Source of the DNA: an uncultured Clostridia bacterium
GTDB taxonomy: Bacteria; Bacillota; Clostridia; Oscillospirales; CAG-272
Assembly (NCBI GenBank): GCA_944381085.1
Contig: CALWJX010000023.1
Span: forward strand, 1 to 41,491
Length of the DNA: 41,491 nt
Reading direction: 5' to 3'
Numbering within the stretch: the stretch's first letter is position 1; each line of letters begins with the position of its first letter. The translations under genes were made by a program, and so were the position numbers. The notes beneath the pieces were generated by a model. That model was not told where the DNA came from. It saw nothing but the letters and a program-made list of their open reading frames with translations, and searched no databases. Shown here piece after piece: positions 1-8,625 of this stretch.

Positions 1-1
1 T

Positions 2-244
2 CAGGAGCTTATGTTATATGACACGAACTGTCGACGAGAGTATGAGGCGAATATGGTAGCTGCCGCCATTCTGCTTCCGACCGAGGAGGTATTGTCTTAT
101 ATCTATGAATTTGGGTTTGACGCGGAGCAGATTGCCCAGACTATGTGTTCCGATATCAATCTGGTGGCATTGAAGGTCGCCGATCTGCGTAATTCGGGCC
201 ATGATCTGAGAGGCTTGGATTATGATTCGAAGTTTTTGAAATAA
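2..244 (+). CDS. ImmA/IrrE-family metallo-endopeptidase-like protein, C-terminal part (5' end outside window)
   Basis: The reading frame is open from the first bases, so only the last ~80 residues are visible. The segment EANMVAAAILLP resembles the stretch that follows the zinc-binding HExxH helix in ImmA/IrrE (DUF955) proteins, where a conserved E-A-N-x-F-A-x-x-L-L-x-P pattern is typical. The HExxH motif itself would lie upstream and cannot be checked. Family members act as site-specific proteases of repressors in mobile elements and stress responses. The SRAP gene starts 14 bp downstream on the same strand, so the two are probably co-transcribed, which would suit a DNA-damage-linked role (inference). 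Confidence 0.6.
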   Translation, partial: QELMLYDTNCRREYEANMVAAAILLPTEEVLSYIYEFGFDAEQIAQTMCSDINLVALKVADLRNSGHDLRGLDYDSKFLK

Positions 245-258
245 TGAAGGAGTAAGCC

Positions 259-819
259 ATGTGCGGACGTTATGTTACCGAAGACGATAAAAGCGTCGAT
301 ATGAGATCCCTTTATCACAAACTAAGTCTATTGTATCCAGATGTCAGAATTAAATCGGGTGAGATATTCCCTACCGATACGGTTCCTCTGCTTGTAGGAA
401 AAGATCTCATTCCTGTCCCGGGTACGTGGGGGTATCCGGGGTATAAAAACAAAGGAGTTATTATCAACGCTCGATCGGAAAGTGTAGCCGAAAAGCCCTT
501 TTTCAGAGACGGAATCCTGCGTCATAGGTGTATCATTCCGACCAACGGTTACTATGAGTGGTCAAAGAGCAAAGTAAAATACAGATTCAATCTTCCGGAT
601 TCACCTATGGTGTATCTTGCGGGTATTTACCGTAATACGCCTGACGGTATCCGTTTTGTTGTCATTACCACCCGCGCTGACGAGTCGGTATCTCCCATAC
701 ACGACAGAATGCCTGTTATATTGACTTTCGATATGATGGACGCATGGACACGCGGCATCGAGGATTTCGATGTTTTTCGCGAAGCAACTCCGATTCTGAA
801 TTCAATAAAAGTAAATTAA
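259..819 (+). CDS. SRAP-domain abasic-site processing protein (YedK/HMCES family)
   Basis: This 186-residue protein starts with the diagnostic Met-Cys-Gly-Arg-Tyr. Cys2, exposed after Met removal, is the nucleophile that crosslinks to abasic sites in single-stranded DNA. The other conserved elements are present: NARSE (Asn of the active site, residues ~72-76), YYEW (catalytic Glu, ~97-100) and HDRMP (catalytic His, ~149-153). Length is slightly below the usual 200-230 residues, but all core motifs remain. The ATG is preceded by AAGGAG at about 7 nt. It likely shields abasic sites at stalled forks via a thiazolidine DNA-protein crosslink. It follows the ImmA/IrrE-like gene by 14 bp. Confidence 0.93.
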   Translation: MCGRYVTEDDKSVDMRSLYHKLSLLYPDVRIKSGEIFPTDTVPLLVGKDLIPVPGTWGYPGYKNKGVIINARSESVAEKPFFRDGILRHRCIIPTNGYYEWSKSKVKYRFNLPDSPMVYLAGIYRNTPDGIRFVVITTRADESVSPIHDRMPVILTFDMMDAWTRGIEDFDVFREATPILNSIKVN

Positions 820-860
820 CGAACACGGGCGATGTATGAGTCTATACGCTAAAACAAAAA

Positions 861-911
861 GAGGCTGAGCCAAAAGTTTTTCAAAAGCTATTGGCTTGGC
901 CTCTTGTTTTA
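861..911. terminator. Bidirectional terminator between SRAP gene and nifJ
   Basis: An imperfect 13-bp inverted repeat (GAGGCTGAGCCAA at 861-873, matching arm 891-903) is flanked by a T-rich run on the right (TTGTTTTATTT) and by an A-run on the left that reads as T5 on the minus strand. It lies between the convergent SRAP (+) and nifJ (-) genes and can serve both. Confidence 0.8.
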
Positions 912-935
912 TTTGCGTGTTAATTCGGATTGTTA

Positions 936-3900
936 TTATTCGTAAAGCTTACCCATTTTCTGAAGTCTCTCGTATTTAGCCTTTGCGTTTGCTTCCGCCT
1001 TTGCAAAGAGAGCGGCTGCTCTGTCGGGATTGGACTGAGCCAGACGGGCGTAACGGGTTTCGGTTTTGATAAAGTCTATATAGTTTGCGGTAGGTTCTTT
1101 TGAGTCAATCGTAAGCTTGTTGGACTCAAGCGCGGGATTGTATCTGAATGTCTGCCAATATCCTGCCTCCACAGCCTTTTTCATTTCAAGCTGGCAGTTC
1201 TGCATACCGCCCTTTACTCCGTGCATTTCGCAGGGAGCGTATCCGATTATCAGTGAAGGACCGTTGTATGCTTCCGCCTCCGTAAGCGCTTTGAGCAGCT
1301 GGTTCATGTCGTAGCCCATAGCAACCTGAGCGACATAGACATAACCGTAGGACATCGCTATCTCCGCAAGGTTCTTCTTACCTATAGCCTTACCGGCGGC
1401 GGCAAACTGAGCGACCTGTCCGAGGTTGGACGCTTTCGACGCCTGACCTCCGGTGTTGGAATATACCTCGGTGTCGAATACGAACACGTTTACATTTTCT
1501 CCGGACGCCAACACGTGGTCAAGACCTCCGAAGCCTATATCGTAAGCCCAGCCGTCTCCGCCGAACATCCACATGGACTTCTTTGACAGGTAATCCTTGT
1601 CCGCGAGAATCTTCTTTTCGGTTTCGCAGCAGTCGCATTTTTCCTTACATACGCTGTTTTCGAGCATATCGATAAGCGCCTTTGCTGCAGCTTGGTTAGC
1701 GGCTCCGTCGTCTACAGTTTCAAGATATTTGTCAATAACAGCCTGACGGTCGGGATCCGAAGAGTAATCAAGAGATTTAACGTATCCGATAAGTCTGTCT
1801 CTGATGACCTTCTGACCGAGATACATGCCGAGTCCGTGCTCCGCGTTGTCCTCAAACAGCGAGTTTGCCCAAGCCGGCCCCTTGCCGCTTTCACGGTTTA
1901 CCGTATAGGGAGTGCTGGGAGCGGAACCGCCCCAAATAGAAGAACATCCGGTAGCGTTGGATATATACATTCTCTCTCCGAAGAGCTGAGTGATAAGACG
2001 CGCGTATGAAGTCTCGGCGCATCCTGCGCAGGAGCCTGAGAATTCAAGCAGAGGCTGTTTGAACTGCGAGCCTTTGACAGAATCCGTCTTGAAGGGAAGT
2101 TCCTTTGACGAGACGTTGGCGACGGCGTAATCGAACGCTGCCTGCTGGTAAAGACCCTTTTCCTGAGGAACCATTCTGAGCGCGTAATCCGCGGGATCGG
2201 CTTTTACTCCGGCGGCGGCAGCCTTTTTGTCCGCGTTCTGGTTGACGGGACATGCCTTAACGCAGAGGGTACAGCCCATACAGTCAAGCGCGGATACCGA
2301 TACCGTGAACTTGTAGTTTTCACAACCCTTGCCGGTCATCTTTGAAGCAAAGAGCGTATCTGCGGGCGCTTCCTTTGCTTCCTGTTCGTTATACGCAAAA
2401 GGACGGATTGAGGCATGAGGACATACAAAGGAACAGCTGTTGCACTGTATACATTTTGCGGGATTCCATTCGGGAACCATAACCGCGACGCCGCGCTTCT
2501 CGTATGCTGCGGAACCCTGAGGGAACTGACCGTCTACATATTTCTCGAACGCGGAAACCGGGAGACTGTCTCCGTTCATGGCGTTTACGGGATTTACTAT
2601 GTTTTCAACGAAATCCACAAGTTCGGGGCGGCTGCCCATGACCTTGGACGCGTCGTTGTCTTTGCCGCAGTTTTTCCATGAATCCGGAACATCCACCTTG
2701 ACAAACGCATCCGCTCCCGCGTCGATCGCGGCGTAGTTGAGGTCAACCATGGCCTGTCCCTTTTTGATATATGACTTGTAAGCCATCTTCTTCATATATT
2801 CGATTGCTTCGGTTTCGGGAAGTATCTTTGCGAGCGCGAAGAAAGCGGACTGAAGAATGGTGTTTTTGACCTTTGCGTTGCCTATCTGCTTTATGGCGAT
2901 GCTTGTAGCGTCAATTGTATAGAAATTGATATTGTTGTTCGCTATATACTGCTTGACTTTCGCGGGAAGATGCCTGTCAAGCTCTTCAATCGTGTTCCAC
3001 TGGCAGTCGAGAAGGAATGTTCCGCCCGGCTTAACATCGGATACGATATCATATTTGTGTATGTAAGCCTGGTTGTGGCAAGCAACAAAATTAGCTTTAT
3101 TTATATAATAAGGAGATTTTATCGGGCTGTCTCCGAAACGAAGGTGAGAAATCGTAATACCGCCGGTTTTCTTTGAGTCATACTGGAAATAAGCCTGAAT
3201 ATATTTGTCGGTATGGTCACCTATGATCTTGATGGAGTTTTTGTTCGCGCCGACGGTTCCGTCTCCTCCGAGACCCCAGAATTTACATGCTATTGTACCT
3301 TCGGGAGCGGTGTCGGGAGCGGGCTTTTCCTCAAGGGAGCATCCGGTCACGTCGTCCACGATACCTACGGTGAAATTTGACTTGGGAGTATCTTTTGCGA
3401 GATTTTCATAAATCGCGAATACGGACGCGGGAGTAGTGTCTTTTGAGCCGAGACCGTAACGCCCGCCGACAACTGTCGCTTTTACTCCTTTTGAAGCCAA
3501 CGCCGTAACCACATCGAGGTAAAGCGGTTCGCCCAATGAGCCGGGCTCTTTGGTTCTGTCTATAACCGCGATCTTCTTTACGGTTTCGGGAATTGCCTCA
3601 ATGAGCTTCTCCGCGCTGAAAGGTCTGTAAAGTCTGACTTTTACAAGACCGACCTTTTCACCCTTCGCGTTGAGATAATCTATTACTTCTTCTATAACGT
3701 CGCATACCGAACCCATAGCCACGATAATGCGGTCAGCGTCCGGCGCGCCGTAATAGTTGAACAGCTTATAATCGGTTCCGAGCTTCTCGTTGACTTTGTT
3801 CATGTACTCTTCAACGACAGCGGGAAGCGCGTTGTAGTATTTGTTGCAGGCTTCTCTGTGTTGGAAAAAGATATCGCCGTTTTCCGCGGAACCGCGCAGG

Positions 3901-4547
3901 GCCGGGTGGTTGGGGTTGAGCGCGTGAGCGCGGAATGCCGCGACGGCGTCCTTGTCGAGCATTTCTTCAAGGTCTGCGAAATCCCACACCGCAATCTTCT
4001 GGATTTCGTGCGAAGTGCGGAATCCGTCAAAGAAGTTCAGAAAAGGAACTCTGCCCTTAATGGCGGAAAGATGAGCTACCGCGGCAAGGTCCATGACCTC
4101 CTGAGGATTGGTTTCGGCAAGCATTGCGAATCCGGTCTGACGGCAGGCGTAAACGTCGGAATGATCGCCGAAAATGTTGAGCGCGTGCGATGCTACGCAA
4201 CGGGCGGATACATGAAAGACCGCCGGGAGAAGCTCTCCGGCAATTTTATACATGTTGGGGATCATAAGCAAAAGCCCCTGGGAAGCTGTATAAGTTGTAG
4301 TAAGAGCGCCGGACGCGAGCGAACCGTGTACCGTACCTGCGGCGCCTGCCTCCGACTCCATTTCCATAACCTTTACGGTTGTTCCGAAGACGTTTTTCAT
4401 ACCGGCGGCAGCCCATTGATCGACATAGTCAGCCATCGGGCTTGAGGGAGTTATGGGGTATATTCCCGCGACTTCCGTAAACGCGTAGCTGACGTGAGCG
4501 GCAGCCTGGTTGCCGTCCATGGAAAGCTTTTTTCTTTCGATAGGCAT
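936..4547 (-). CDS. nifJ: Pyruvate:ferredoxin (flavodoxin) oxidoreductase
   Basis: A 1203-residue single-chain PFOR, the usual length for the fused homodimeric enzyme. It oxidises pyruvate with CoA to acetyl-CoA and CO2 and reduces ferredoxin, the central catabolic step of strict anaerobes, in the cytoplasm. Visible parts in order: N-terminal pyrimidine-binding domain (GIYPITPSSPMAD), transketolase C-like domain, gamma domain around residues 420-600, two 4Fe-4S ferredoxin motifs (CxxCxxCxxxCP starting at Cys699 and Cys756), and a C-terminal thiamine diphosphate domain with SGSCAGCAE (~839) and GGDGWAYDIGFGG (~996). A strong AGGAGG Shine-Dalgarno precedes the ATG. It is monocistronic, and no ferredoxin gene is adjacent. 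Confidence 0.98.
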   Translation of the reverse strand: MPIERKKLSMDGNQAAAHVSYAFTEVAGIYPITPSSPMADYVDQWAAAGMKNVFGTTVKVMEMESEAGAAGTVHGSLASGALTTTYTASQGLLLMIPNMYKIAGELLPAVFHVSARCVASHALNIFGDHSDVYACRQTGFAMLAETNPQEVMDLAAVAHLSAIKGRVPFLNFFDGFRTSHEIQKIAVWDFADLEEMLDKDAVAAFRAHALNPNHPALRGSAENGDIFFQHREACNKYYNALPAVVEEYMNKVNEKLGTDYKLFNYYGAPDADRIIVAMGSVCDVIEEVIDYLNAKGEKVGLVKVRLYRPFSAEKLIEAIPETVKKIAVIDRTKEPGSLGEPLYLDVVTALASKGVKATVVGGRYGLGSKDTTPASVFAIYENLAKDTPKSNFTVGIVDDVTGCSLEEKPAPDTAPEGTIACKFWGLGGDGTVGANKNSIKIIGDHTDKYIQAYFQYDSKKTGGITISHLRFGDSPIKSPYYINKANFVACHNQAYIHKYDIVSDVKPGGTFLLDCQWNTIEELDRHLPAKVKQYIANNNINFYTIDATSIAIKQIGNAKVKNTILQSAFFALAKILPETEAIEYMKKMAYKSYIKKGQAMVDLNYAAIDAGADAFVKVDVPDSWKNCGKDNDASKVMGSRPELVDFVENIVNPVNAMNGDSLPVSAFEKYVDGQFPQGSAAYEKRGVAVMVPEWNPAKCIQCNSCSFVCPHASIRPFAYNEQEAKEAPADTLFASKMTGKGCENYKFTVSVSALDCMGCTLCVKACPVNQNADKKAAAAGVKADPADYALRMVPQEKGLYQQAAFDYAVANVSSKELPFKTDSVKGSQFKQPLLEFSGSCAGCAETSYARLITQLFGERMYISNATGCSSIWGGSAPSTPYTVNRESGKGPAWANSLFEDNAEHGLGMYLGQKVIRDRLIGYVKSLDYSSDPDRQAVIDKYLETVDDGAANQAAAKALIDMLENSVCKEKCDCCETEKKILADKDYLSKKSMWMFGGDGWAYDIGFGGLDHVLASGENVNVFVFDTEVYSNTGGQASKASNLGQVAQFAAAGKAIGKKNLAEIAMSYGYVYVAQVAMGYDMNQLLKALTEAEAYNGPSLIIGYAPCEMHGVKGGMQNCQLEMKKAVEAGYWQTFRYNPALESNKLTIDSKEPTANYIDFIKTETRYARLAQSNPDRAAALFAKAEANAKAKYERLQKMGKLYE

Positions 4548-4823
4548 AATTAAGATTTCCTCCTGGAAAATATATATTTTAATTATTATAATCGTAATAA
4601 ATCTGTCAGACGGTGTGTTTTATGCTGTGTTTTTACACAAACAATCACCCACCCTTAATGATAACATAAAATCGGGAAAAAGTAAATAGTATTTTTGAAA
4701 AAACTATGTTTGAAGTATATGCTTTTTTTGGACAAAACGACATATTTCAGAAATATAAAACAAAAAATACGATATTTTCATATAGAAATTTTACAAATTA
4801 AGATTGAAAATGAAAAATATAAA

Positions 4824-5699
4824 TTACATGTACTTACGCGCGAGAATGTCAAGAATATCATGTTGAAATTTTACGCAAACGGGATAAGTAAGCTTGTTTT
4901 CCCTGTCGGAAAAATTGTCGGATTCAAGCGATAAGGTTCCGTTGTATCCGATCTGCGACAGCGACGAGAAAAAGTCTTTCCAATCAACGGTCCCGAATGT
5001 CGGACAGGTGTGACCGTCCCGGGTGCCGTCGTTATCATGTATGTGAAGCGTTACCAGTCTTTTTCCCAATGCCTTAACGTAATCGCCGCATCCGAAACCG
5101 GATACGTTGGCGTGCCCGGTGTCAAAACACGCTTTGAAATTGGGTGAGTTCATCATGTCGATATATTCTATGAGCTGTTCGGGGGCGGAGGTCGGAATAT
5201 CAGTGGGTTTTCCCTGCGAAGGCATATTCTCAAGCGCCAACGTAACACCGCATTTTTCCGCTTCGGGAATAAGCATTGAAAAAACTTCAAAGTTCAGCTT
5301 TTTGGTGAGCTCCGGATCCGTGTCGGGACGCCAGCCGTTTCTCATCGCGCAGTGAATTACGGCATACGGACTTTCAACTTCCGAAGCGGCGTAAACAGAC
5401 CACTTCAAAGCCCGCAGCATGTCGTCAAACTCCTCTTTGTCACCGCTTTCCGGATATGTGGGGAAGGGGGAGTGTATCTGTCCCGCTTTCAGCCCCGCGC
5501 CTTCAATGTATTTTTTCTGCGTTTTGAAATATGAGATAAATCCGTCAAAGCTTTCCGAATACAGACCGCTTTTATAAGAATACAGCGAGCAGGGCTGACC
5601 GAAATCAATATAGTCAAAGCCGCTCTCTTTTATAATGGAGTAACCCTTTTCTTCTCCGAAAAGCTTTACAATGTCGCTTGAAACAAAAGACATTTTCAT
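4824..5699 (-). CDS. Sugar phosphate isomerase/epimerase (AP endonuclease 2-like TIM barrel)
   Basis: A 291-residue xylose-isomerase-like TIM barrel protein. Likely metal ligands are visible: a central Glu (LALENMPSQG, ~residue 157), GHAN with His near residue 197, HIHDNDGTRDGH near 220-230, and a C-terminal Glu in SLESDN. These are typical of sugar phosphate isomerases/epimerases such as IolE/IolI or hydroxypyruvate isomerase relatives. The substrate cannot be read from sequence, and no transporter or sugar operon is adjacent. It is monocistronic from a good minus-strand promoter with a palindrome at the transcript start (separate entries), suggesting regulated expression. Confidence 0.85.
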   Translation of the reverse strand: MKMSFVSSDIVKLFGEEKGYSIIKESGFDYIDFGQPCSLYSYKSGLYSESFDGFISYFKTQKKYIEGAGLKAGQIHSPFPTYPESGDKEEFDDMLRALKWSVYAASEVESPYAVIHCAMRNGWRPDTDPELTKKLNFEVFSMLIPEAEKCGVTLALENMPSQGKPTDIPTSAPEQLIEYIDMMNSPNFKACFDTGHANVSGFGCGDYVKALGKRLVTLHIHDNDGTRDGHTCPTFGTVDWKDFFSSLSQIGYNGTLSLESDNFSDRENKLTYPVCVKFQHDILDILARKYM

Positions 5700-5788
5700 T
5701 TTATGACCTGTTCCTTTCCCAATGTGGCGCGTACAAAAAATTTTGACAAATCAGGTAAAATTTTCAAACTAACAGCCTGACAAATTAA

Positions 5789-5798
5789 ACAAGCTTGT
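5789..5798. promoter_or_regulatory. Perfect palindrome at the transcription start, possible operator
   Basis: ACAAGCTTGT is a perfect 10-bp palindrome placed just downstream of the predicted start site. Related TTTGTCA/TGACAAG words recur in the next 60 bp of the leader. The position suits a repressor operator. No adjacent regulator gene is visible. Confidence 0.35.
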
Positions 5799-5807
5799 CA
5801 CATATAA

Positions 5808-5836
5808 AGTATACCACATTATATTTTCCTTGTCAA
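5808..5836 (-). promoter_or_regulatory. Sigma-A-type promoter of the sugar isomerase-like gene
   Basis: On the minus strand, TTGACA (5831-5836) and TATACT (5808-5813) are separated by exactly 17 bp. Transcription should start near 5801, about 100 nt upstream of the ATG. Confidence 0.7.
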
Positions 5837-6009
5837 TACAAAGAAAATTCACTTTGTGACATTATTTAACATATACTGACACCGAGGTTATCCGCGAACC
5901 TCAGATGCAAAATAAAATTGAGGGAAATATTGCGTCGCAGTGTTTAAAACCGGTAATGTTGCGGCAAAAATAATCCTGTAAAGAAAACCAGAAAAGGACG
6001 GTATAAAAA
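5837..6009. other. Divergent intergenic region between the isomerase-like gene and mazF
   Basis: The whole gap is 5700-6009. This right part holds a short hairpin (GAGGTT 5884-5889 / AACCTC 5897-5902) and a weak purine-rich site before mazF. I found no convincing plus-strand TTGACA-TATAAT pair and no antitoxin-sized frame in front of mazF. Confidence 0.5.
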
Positions 6010-6468
6010 ATGATGATACCGACAATACGACGCGGAGATATATTTTATGCAGACCTCAGTCCGGTTATAGGATCGGAACAGGGCGGGCTGAGGCCGGTGC
6101 TTATAGTTCAGAATGACGTGGGCAACAGATACAGCCCTACGGTGATAGCCGCCGCCATTACATCAAGAATGGGCAAGACCAGACTGCCCACACATATAGA
6201 CATATATGCAGACAGAGTAGGCCTTGCGAAGGATTCGGTTATCCTGCTTGAACAGATAAGAACAATAGACAAACGGCGTCTGAAAGAAAAAATGGGTCAT
6301 CTTGACGACGATATTATGAATGCCGTAAACAACGCGATAGCGGTGAGCTTCGGACTCGGAAATCAGGAATATCAATCCGAGTACGAGAGACATTCCGCCG
6401 CTGTGGCTGCCGCGGATACCCAGGCCGCTGCTGTCGCCAAAGGACGGGAAAACGGCGCCGTAGGCTGA
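6010..6468 (+). CDS. mazF: mRNA interferase, MazF/PemK (EndoA) family
   Basis: A 152-residue toxin-family protein with the MazF signature: [20 protein letters not shown] at the N-terminus, RPVLIVQND, an AAAITSR segment, and the C-terminal [17 protein letters not shown] that contributes to the active site. The family cleaves single-stranded mRNA at short U-rich sites (NdoA/EndoA of Bacillus cuts U^ACAU). The core ends near residue 117. The extra ~30 residues are Ala-rich and unusual. A second in-frame ATG at codon 2 is equally possible, and the ribosome binding site (AAAGGACGG) is distant. No MazE/NdoAI antitoxin frame lies directly upstream. Confidence 0.92.
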   Translation: MMIPTIRRGDIFYADLSPVIGSEQGGLRPVLIVQNDVGNRYSPTVIAAAITSRMGKTRLPTHIDIYADRVGLAKDSVILLEQIRTIDKRRLKEKMGHLDDDIMNAVNNAIAVSFGLGNQEYQSEYERHSAAVAAADTQAAAVAKGRENGAVG

Positions 6469-6528
6469 TTTAATATAAGCGGACATACTTTTTTATTCAT
6501 TAATGAAAGCTTAAATTTATAAATGCTA

Positions 6529-6557
6529 TTGATTTTGTAAGAAAAATGTGGTAAAAT
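6529..6557 (+). promoter_or_regulatory. Promoter of the aldolase gene
   Basis: TTGATT (6529-6534), 17-bp spacer, TAAAAT (6552-6557). The start site should fall near 6564, giving a ~38-nt leader with a GGAGAGG ribosome binding site. Confidence 0.6.
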
Positions 6558-6601
6558 ATATTCGGAAGAAGATATTTTATTAATTAACGGAGAGGAAAAA
6601 A

Positions 6602-7537
6602 ATGGCACTTGTAACAACAGAACAAATGTTTAAAAAAGCCTATGAAGGCGGGTATGCCATAGGCGCGTTCAATATCAACAACATGGAGATAATTCAGGCT
6701 ATTACCGAGGCGGCGAGCGAAAAAAAGTCGCCCGTGATACTGCAGGTCTCGGCGGGAGCCAGAAAGTACGCAAAGCACGAATACCTTATGGCGCTCGTGC
6801 AGGCGGCAATTAAGGATACCGATATTGACCTTGCGCTTCATCTTGACCACGGCGACAGCTTTGAACTCTGTAAGGCGTGCATCGACGGAGGATTTACCTC
6901 CGTGATGATAGACGGTTCAAAATATTCCTTTGAAGAGAATATTGAACTTACGAAAAAGGTAGTGGAATATGCGCACGCCAACGGAGTGGTTGTTGAGGGA
7001 GAACTTGGCAAGCTTGCCGGAATAGAGGACGACGTCAATGTAAGCGCCGATGACGCTATGTTTACAAATCCCGGTGAAGTTGAGGAGTTTGTAAGCAGAA
7101 CCGGGGTGGATTCTCTTGCAATCGCGATAGGGACCAGCCACGGAGCGTATAAATTCAAGCCGGGAGTAAAGCCGCAGCTTCGTTTTGATATTCTTGAGGA
7201 GGTCGGGAAAAGATTGCCGGGATTTCCGATAGTATTGCACGGAGCTTCGTCGGTCATTCCTGAGCTTGTAAAGGAAATAAACGAAACCGGCGGTAAAATG
7301 CCCGACGCCATAGGCATACCTGAGGATATGCTTCGTCAGGCTGCCGGAATGGCGGTATGCAAAATCAATATAGATTCCGATATACGCCTTGCGATGACGG
7401 CGGGAATCAGACGGGTTCTGTCCGCTCAGCCCGATGTTTTTGACCCGCGTACCTACCTTTCCGAGGGACGCAAAGAGGTCAAAAAGATGGTTATTCATAA
7501 GATCGAATCGGTTCTCGGCTCGGAAAACAAACTTTGA
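6602..7537 (+). CDS. fba: Class II fructose-1,6-bisphosphate aldolase
   Basis: A 311-residue zinc-dependent aldolase that reversibly cleaves fructose-1,6-bisphosphate to DHAP and glyceraldehyde-3-phosphate in glycolysis/gluconeogenesis. The class II signature is clear: HLDHGD (metal-binding His, ~residues 80-85), SVMIDGSKYSFEENI, the family motif GTSHGAYKFKPG (~178-189) and VLHGASSV with a further metal-binding His (~212-219). Length is normal. GGAGAGG lies close upstream of the ATG, and the gene has its own promoter. A strong hairpin follows (7569-7601). Closely related tagatose-bisphosphate aldolases cannot be fully excluded, but the motif set and stand-alone context favour Fba. Confidence 0.94.
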   Translation: MALVTTEQMFKKAYEGGYAIGAFNINNMEIIQAITEAASEKKSPVILQVSAGARKYAKHEYLMALVQAAIKDTDIDLALHLDHGDSFELCKACIDGGFTSVMIDGSKYSFEENIELTKKVVEYAHANGVVVEGELGKLAGIEDDVNVSADDAMFTNPGEVEEFVSRTGVDSLAIAIGTSHGAYKFKPGVKPQLRFDILEEVGKRLPGFPIVLHGASSVIPELVKEINETGGKMPDAIGIPEDMLRQAAGMAVCKINIDSDIRLAMTAGIRRVLSAQPDVFDPRTYLSEGRKEVKKMVIHKIESVLGSENKL

Positions 7538-7568
7538 TTTTTCAGAGGCCGGATAAATATACCTTTGC

Positions 7569-7601
7569 GGGGAAGAGCCTTAAATGTTAAGGCTTTTCCC
7601 C
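7569..7601 (+). terminator. Strong hairpin after fba
   Basis: A near-perfect 15-bp stem (GGGGAAGAGCCTTAA / TTAAGGCTTTTCCCC) with a 3-nt loop. There is no immediate U-tract, so it may be a partial terminator or an RNA-stabilising 3' end rather than a full stop before the thioesterase gene. Confidence 0.55.
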
Positions 7602-7633
7602 TGCACTACATAATTGATTTTACGGGGGTATTG

Positions 7634-8368
7634 ATGAAGTATACTTCGCATTTTAAAATAAAGTGGCATGATACCGACGCGAGCAGGGTCGTGAGGACAA
7701 GCCGAATTCTTATGTATCTACAGGAAACGGCAAACTTGCAGTGCGCGGAGATGGGATTGCCGCTTGACGATCTGCGCGACGAAAAGGGAGTAGGATTTGT
7801 GCTCGGCAGTATATCGGCAGACCTTATAAAGCCTTTGCACGCATATGAGGAAATAGACGTCAGGACATGGTGCCGCGCGTCTCACGGATACAGCTTTCTG
7901 CGTTATTATGAGATACTCAGAAACGATGAAGTTGTCCTGAGAGCCTCGAGCATATGGGCGCTTATCGACGTAGTAAACAAAACTATGGTCAAGGGAGACG
8001 AGAGCCTTGACGAGTACTTTCCGATAGATGAGCCGATAGACGCGGAATTGCTGCCCAAAAAGGCGAGGGTATCCAAAGGTTCCGTGCTGAAAGAAGTCGG
8101 CAAACGCAAAATAGTGTATTCAGACATAGATTACAATATGCATATGAACAATACGATATATCCGGATATGATATGCGATTTTCTGCCTGATATGATGGGG
8201 AAAAGGATATCGAAGCTTTCGCTTTCGTACATAAAAGAGGCGGCGTACGGAGATGAACTCACCGTTCTTTTGGGTCAGCCTGACGCGGAGGGATTTTTTG
8301 AGGTCAGAACGCTTAATTCCAAACAAGAGGTATGCCTTGAGGCAAGGGTAAAGCTTGAGGATATCTGA
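7634..8368 (+). CDS. Acyl-ACP thioesterase (FatA/FatB-like double hotdog)
   Basis: A 244-residue protein with two hotdog domains. The N-terminal domain begins KYTSHFKIKWHDTDASRVV and carries the long hotdog helix (RILMYLQETANLQC). The second has the plant/bacterial acyl-ACP thioesterase active-site motif DIDYNMHMNNTIY (~residues 167-179), where the Asp/Asn/His residues act in hydrolysis. It should release free fatty acids from acyl-ACP. I prefer the ATG at 7634, preceded by ACGGGGG, over an in-frame ATG at 7565 because 7565 lies just before and inside the hairpin after fba and adds 23 non-family residues. It may be read through from fba. Confidence 0.88.
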   Translation: MKYTSHFKIKWHDTDASRVVRTSRILMYLQETANLQCAEMGLPLDDLRDEKGVGFVLGSISADLIKPLHAYEEIDVRTWCRASHGYSFLRYYEILRNDEVVLRASSIWALIDVVNKTMVKGDESLDEYFPIDEPIDAELLPKKARVSKGSVLKEVGKRKIVYSDIDYNMHMNNTIYPDMICDFLPDMMGKRISKLSLSYIKEAAYGDELTVLLGQPDAEGFFEVRTLNSKQEVCLEARVKLEDI

Positions 8369-8420
8369 TTCGGGATGATTTTACCGAATTGAATAAGACC
8401 TGTTCTTGCCTTGATTTTTT

Positions 8421-8443
8421 TGGGCGGCGGGAAAATCCCGCCG
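8421..8443 (+). terminator. Hairpin downstream of acyl-ACP thioesterase gene
   Basis: The perfect stem GGCGGG...CCCGCC around an AAAAT loop sits about 55 nt after the stop codon. It is not followed by a T-run, so termination is uncertain. Confidence 0.45.
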
Positions 8444-8539
8444 CATGCCTGATATCAGACAGACTTAACTTGTTAAAGGCTTCGGTCAAGCCTTTTCAAA
8501 GGCTTGCGTGTATTTATCCTTCGCGAAGTAATTTACTGC

Positions 8540-8573
8540 GGACGGTTCGGGTTAGATCCGGTCGTCCCTTTTT
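8540..8573 (+). terminator. Rho-independent terminator
   Basis: GGACG (8540-8544) pairs with CGTCC (8563-8567), with an inner GG/CC pairing, and a T5 run follows. This is the likelier end of the thioesterase transcript. Confidence 0.6.
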
Positions 8574-8596
8574 GCGTAAACTCTCAAAAATAAATG

Positions 8597-8625
8597 TTGC
8601 ATTTTCGTATCTTATATGTTATAAT
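8597..8625 (+). promoter_or_regulatory. Promoter of the propeller-protein gene
   Basis: TTGCAT (8597-8602), exactly 17 bp, TATAAT (8620-8625). The start is expected near 8632, giving a leader of about 109 nt before the ATG at 8741. Confidence 0.75.

Noticed and set aside
3858..4445. 195-codon frame opposite nifJ
   Set aside because: It lies entirely antisense to the strongly conserved nifJ coding sequence and has no recognisable protein features.
6010..6468. MazF paired with the AbrB/MazE-like gene at 21583-21828
   Set aside because: They are 15 kb apart, on opposite strands, and the AbrB-like protein has a zinc-knuckle tail rather than an antitoxin-type toxin-binding tail.
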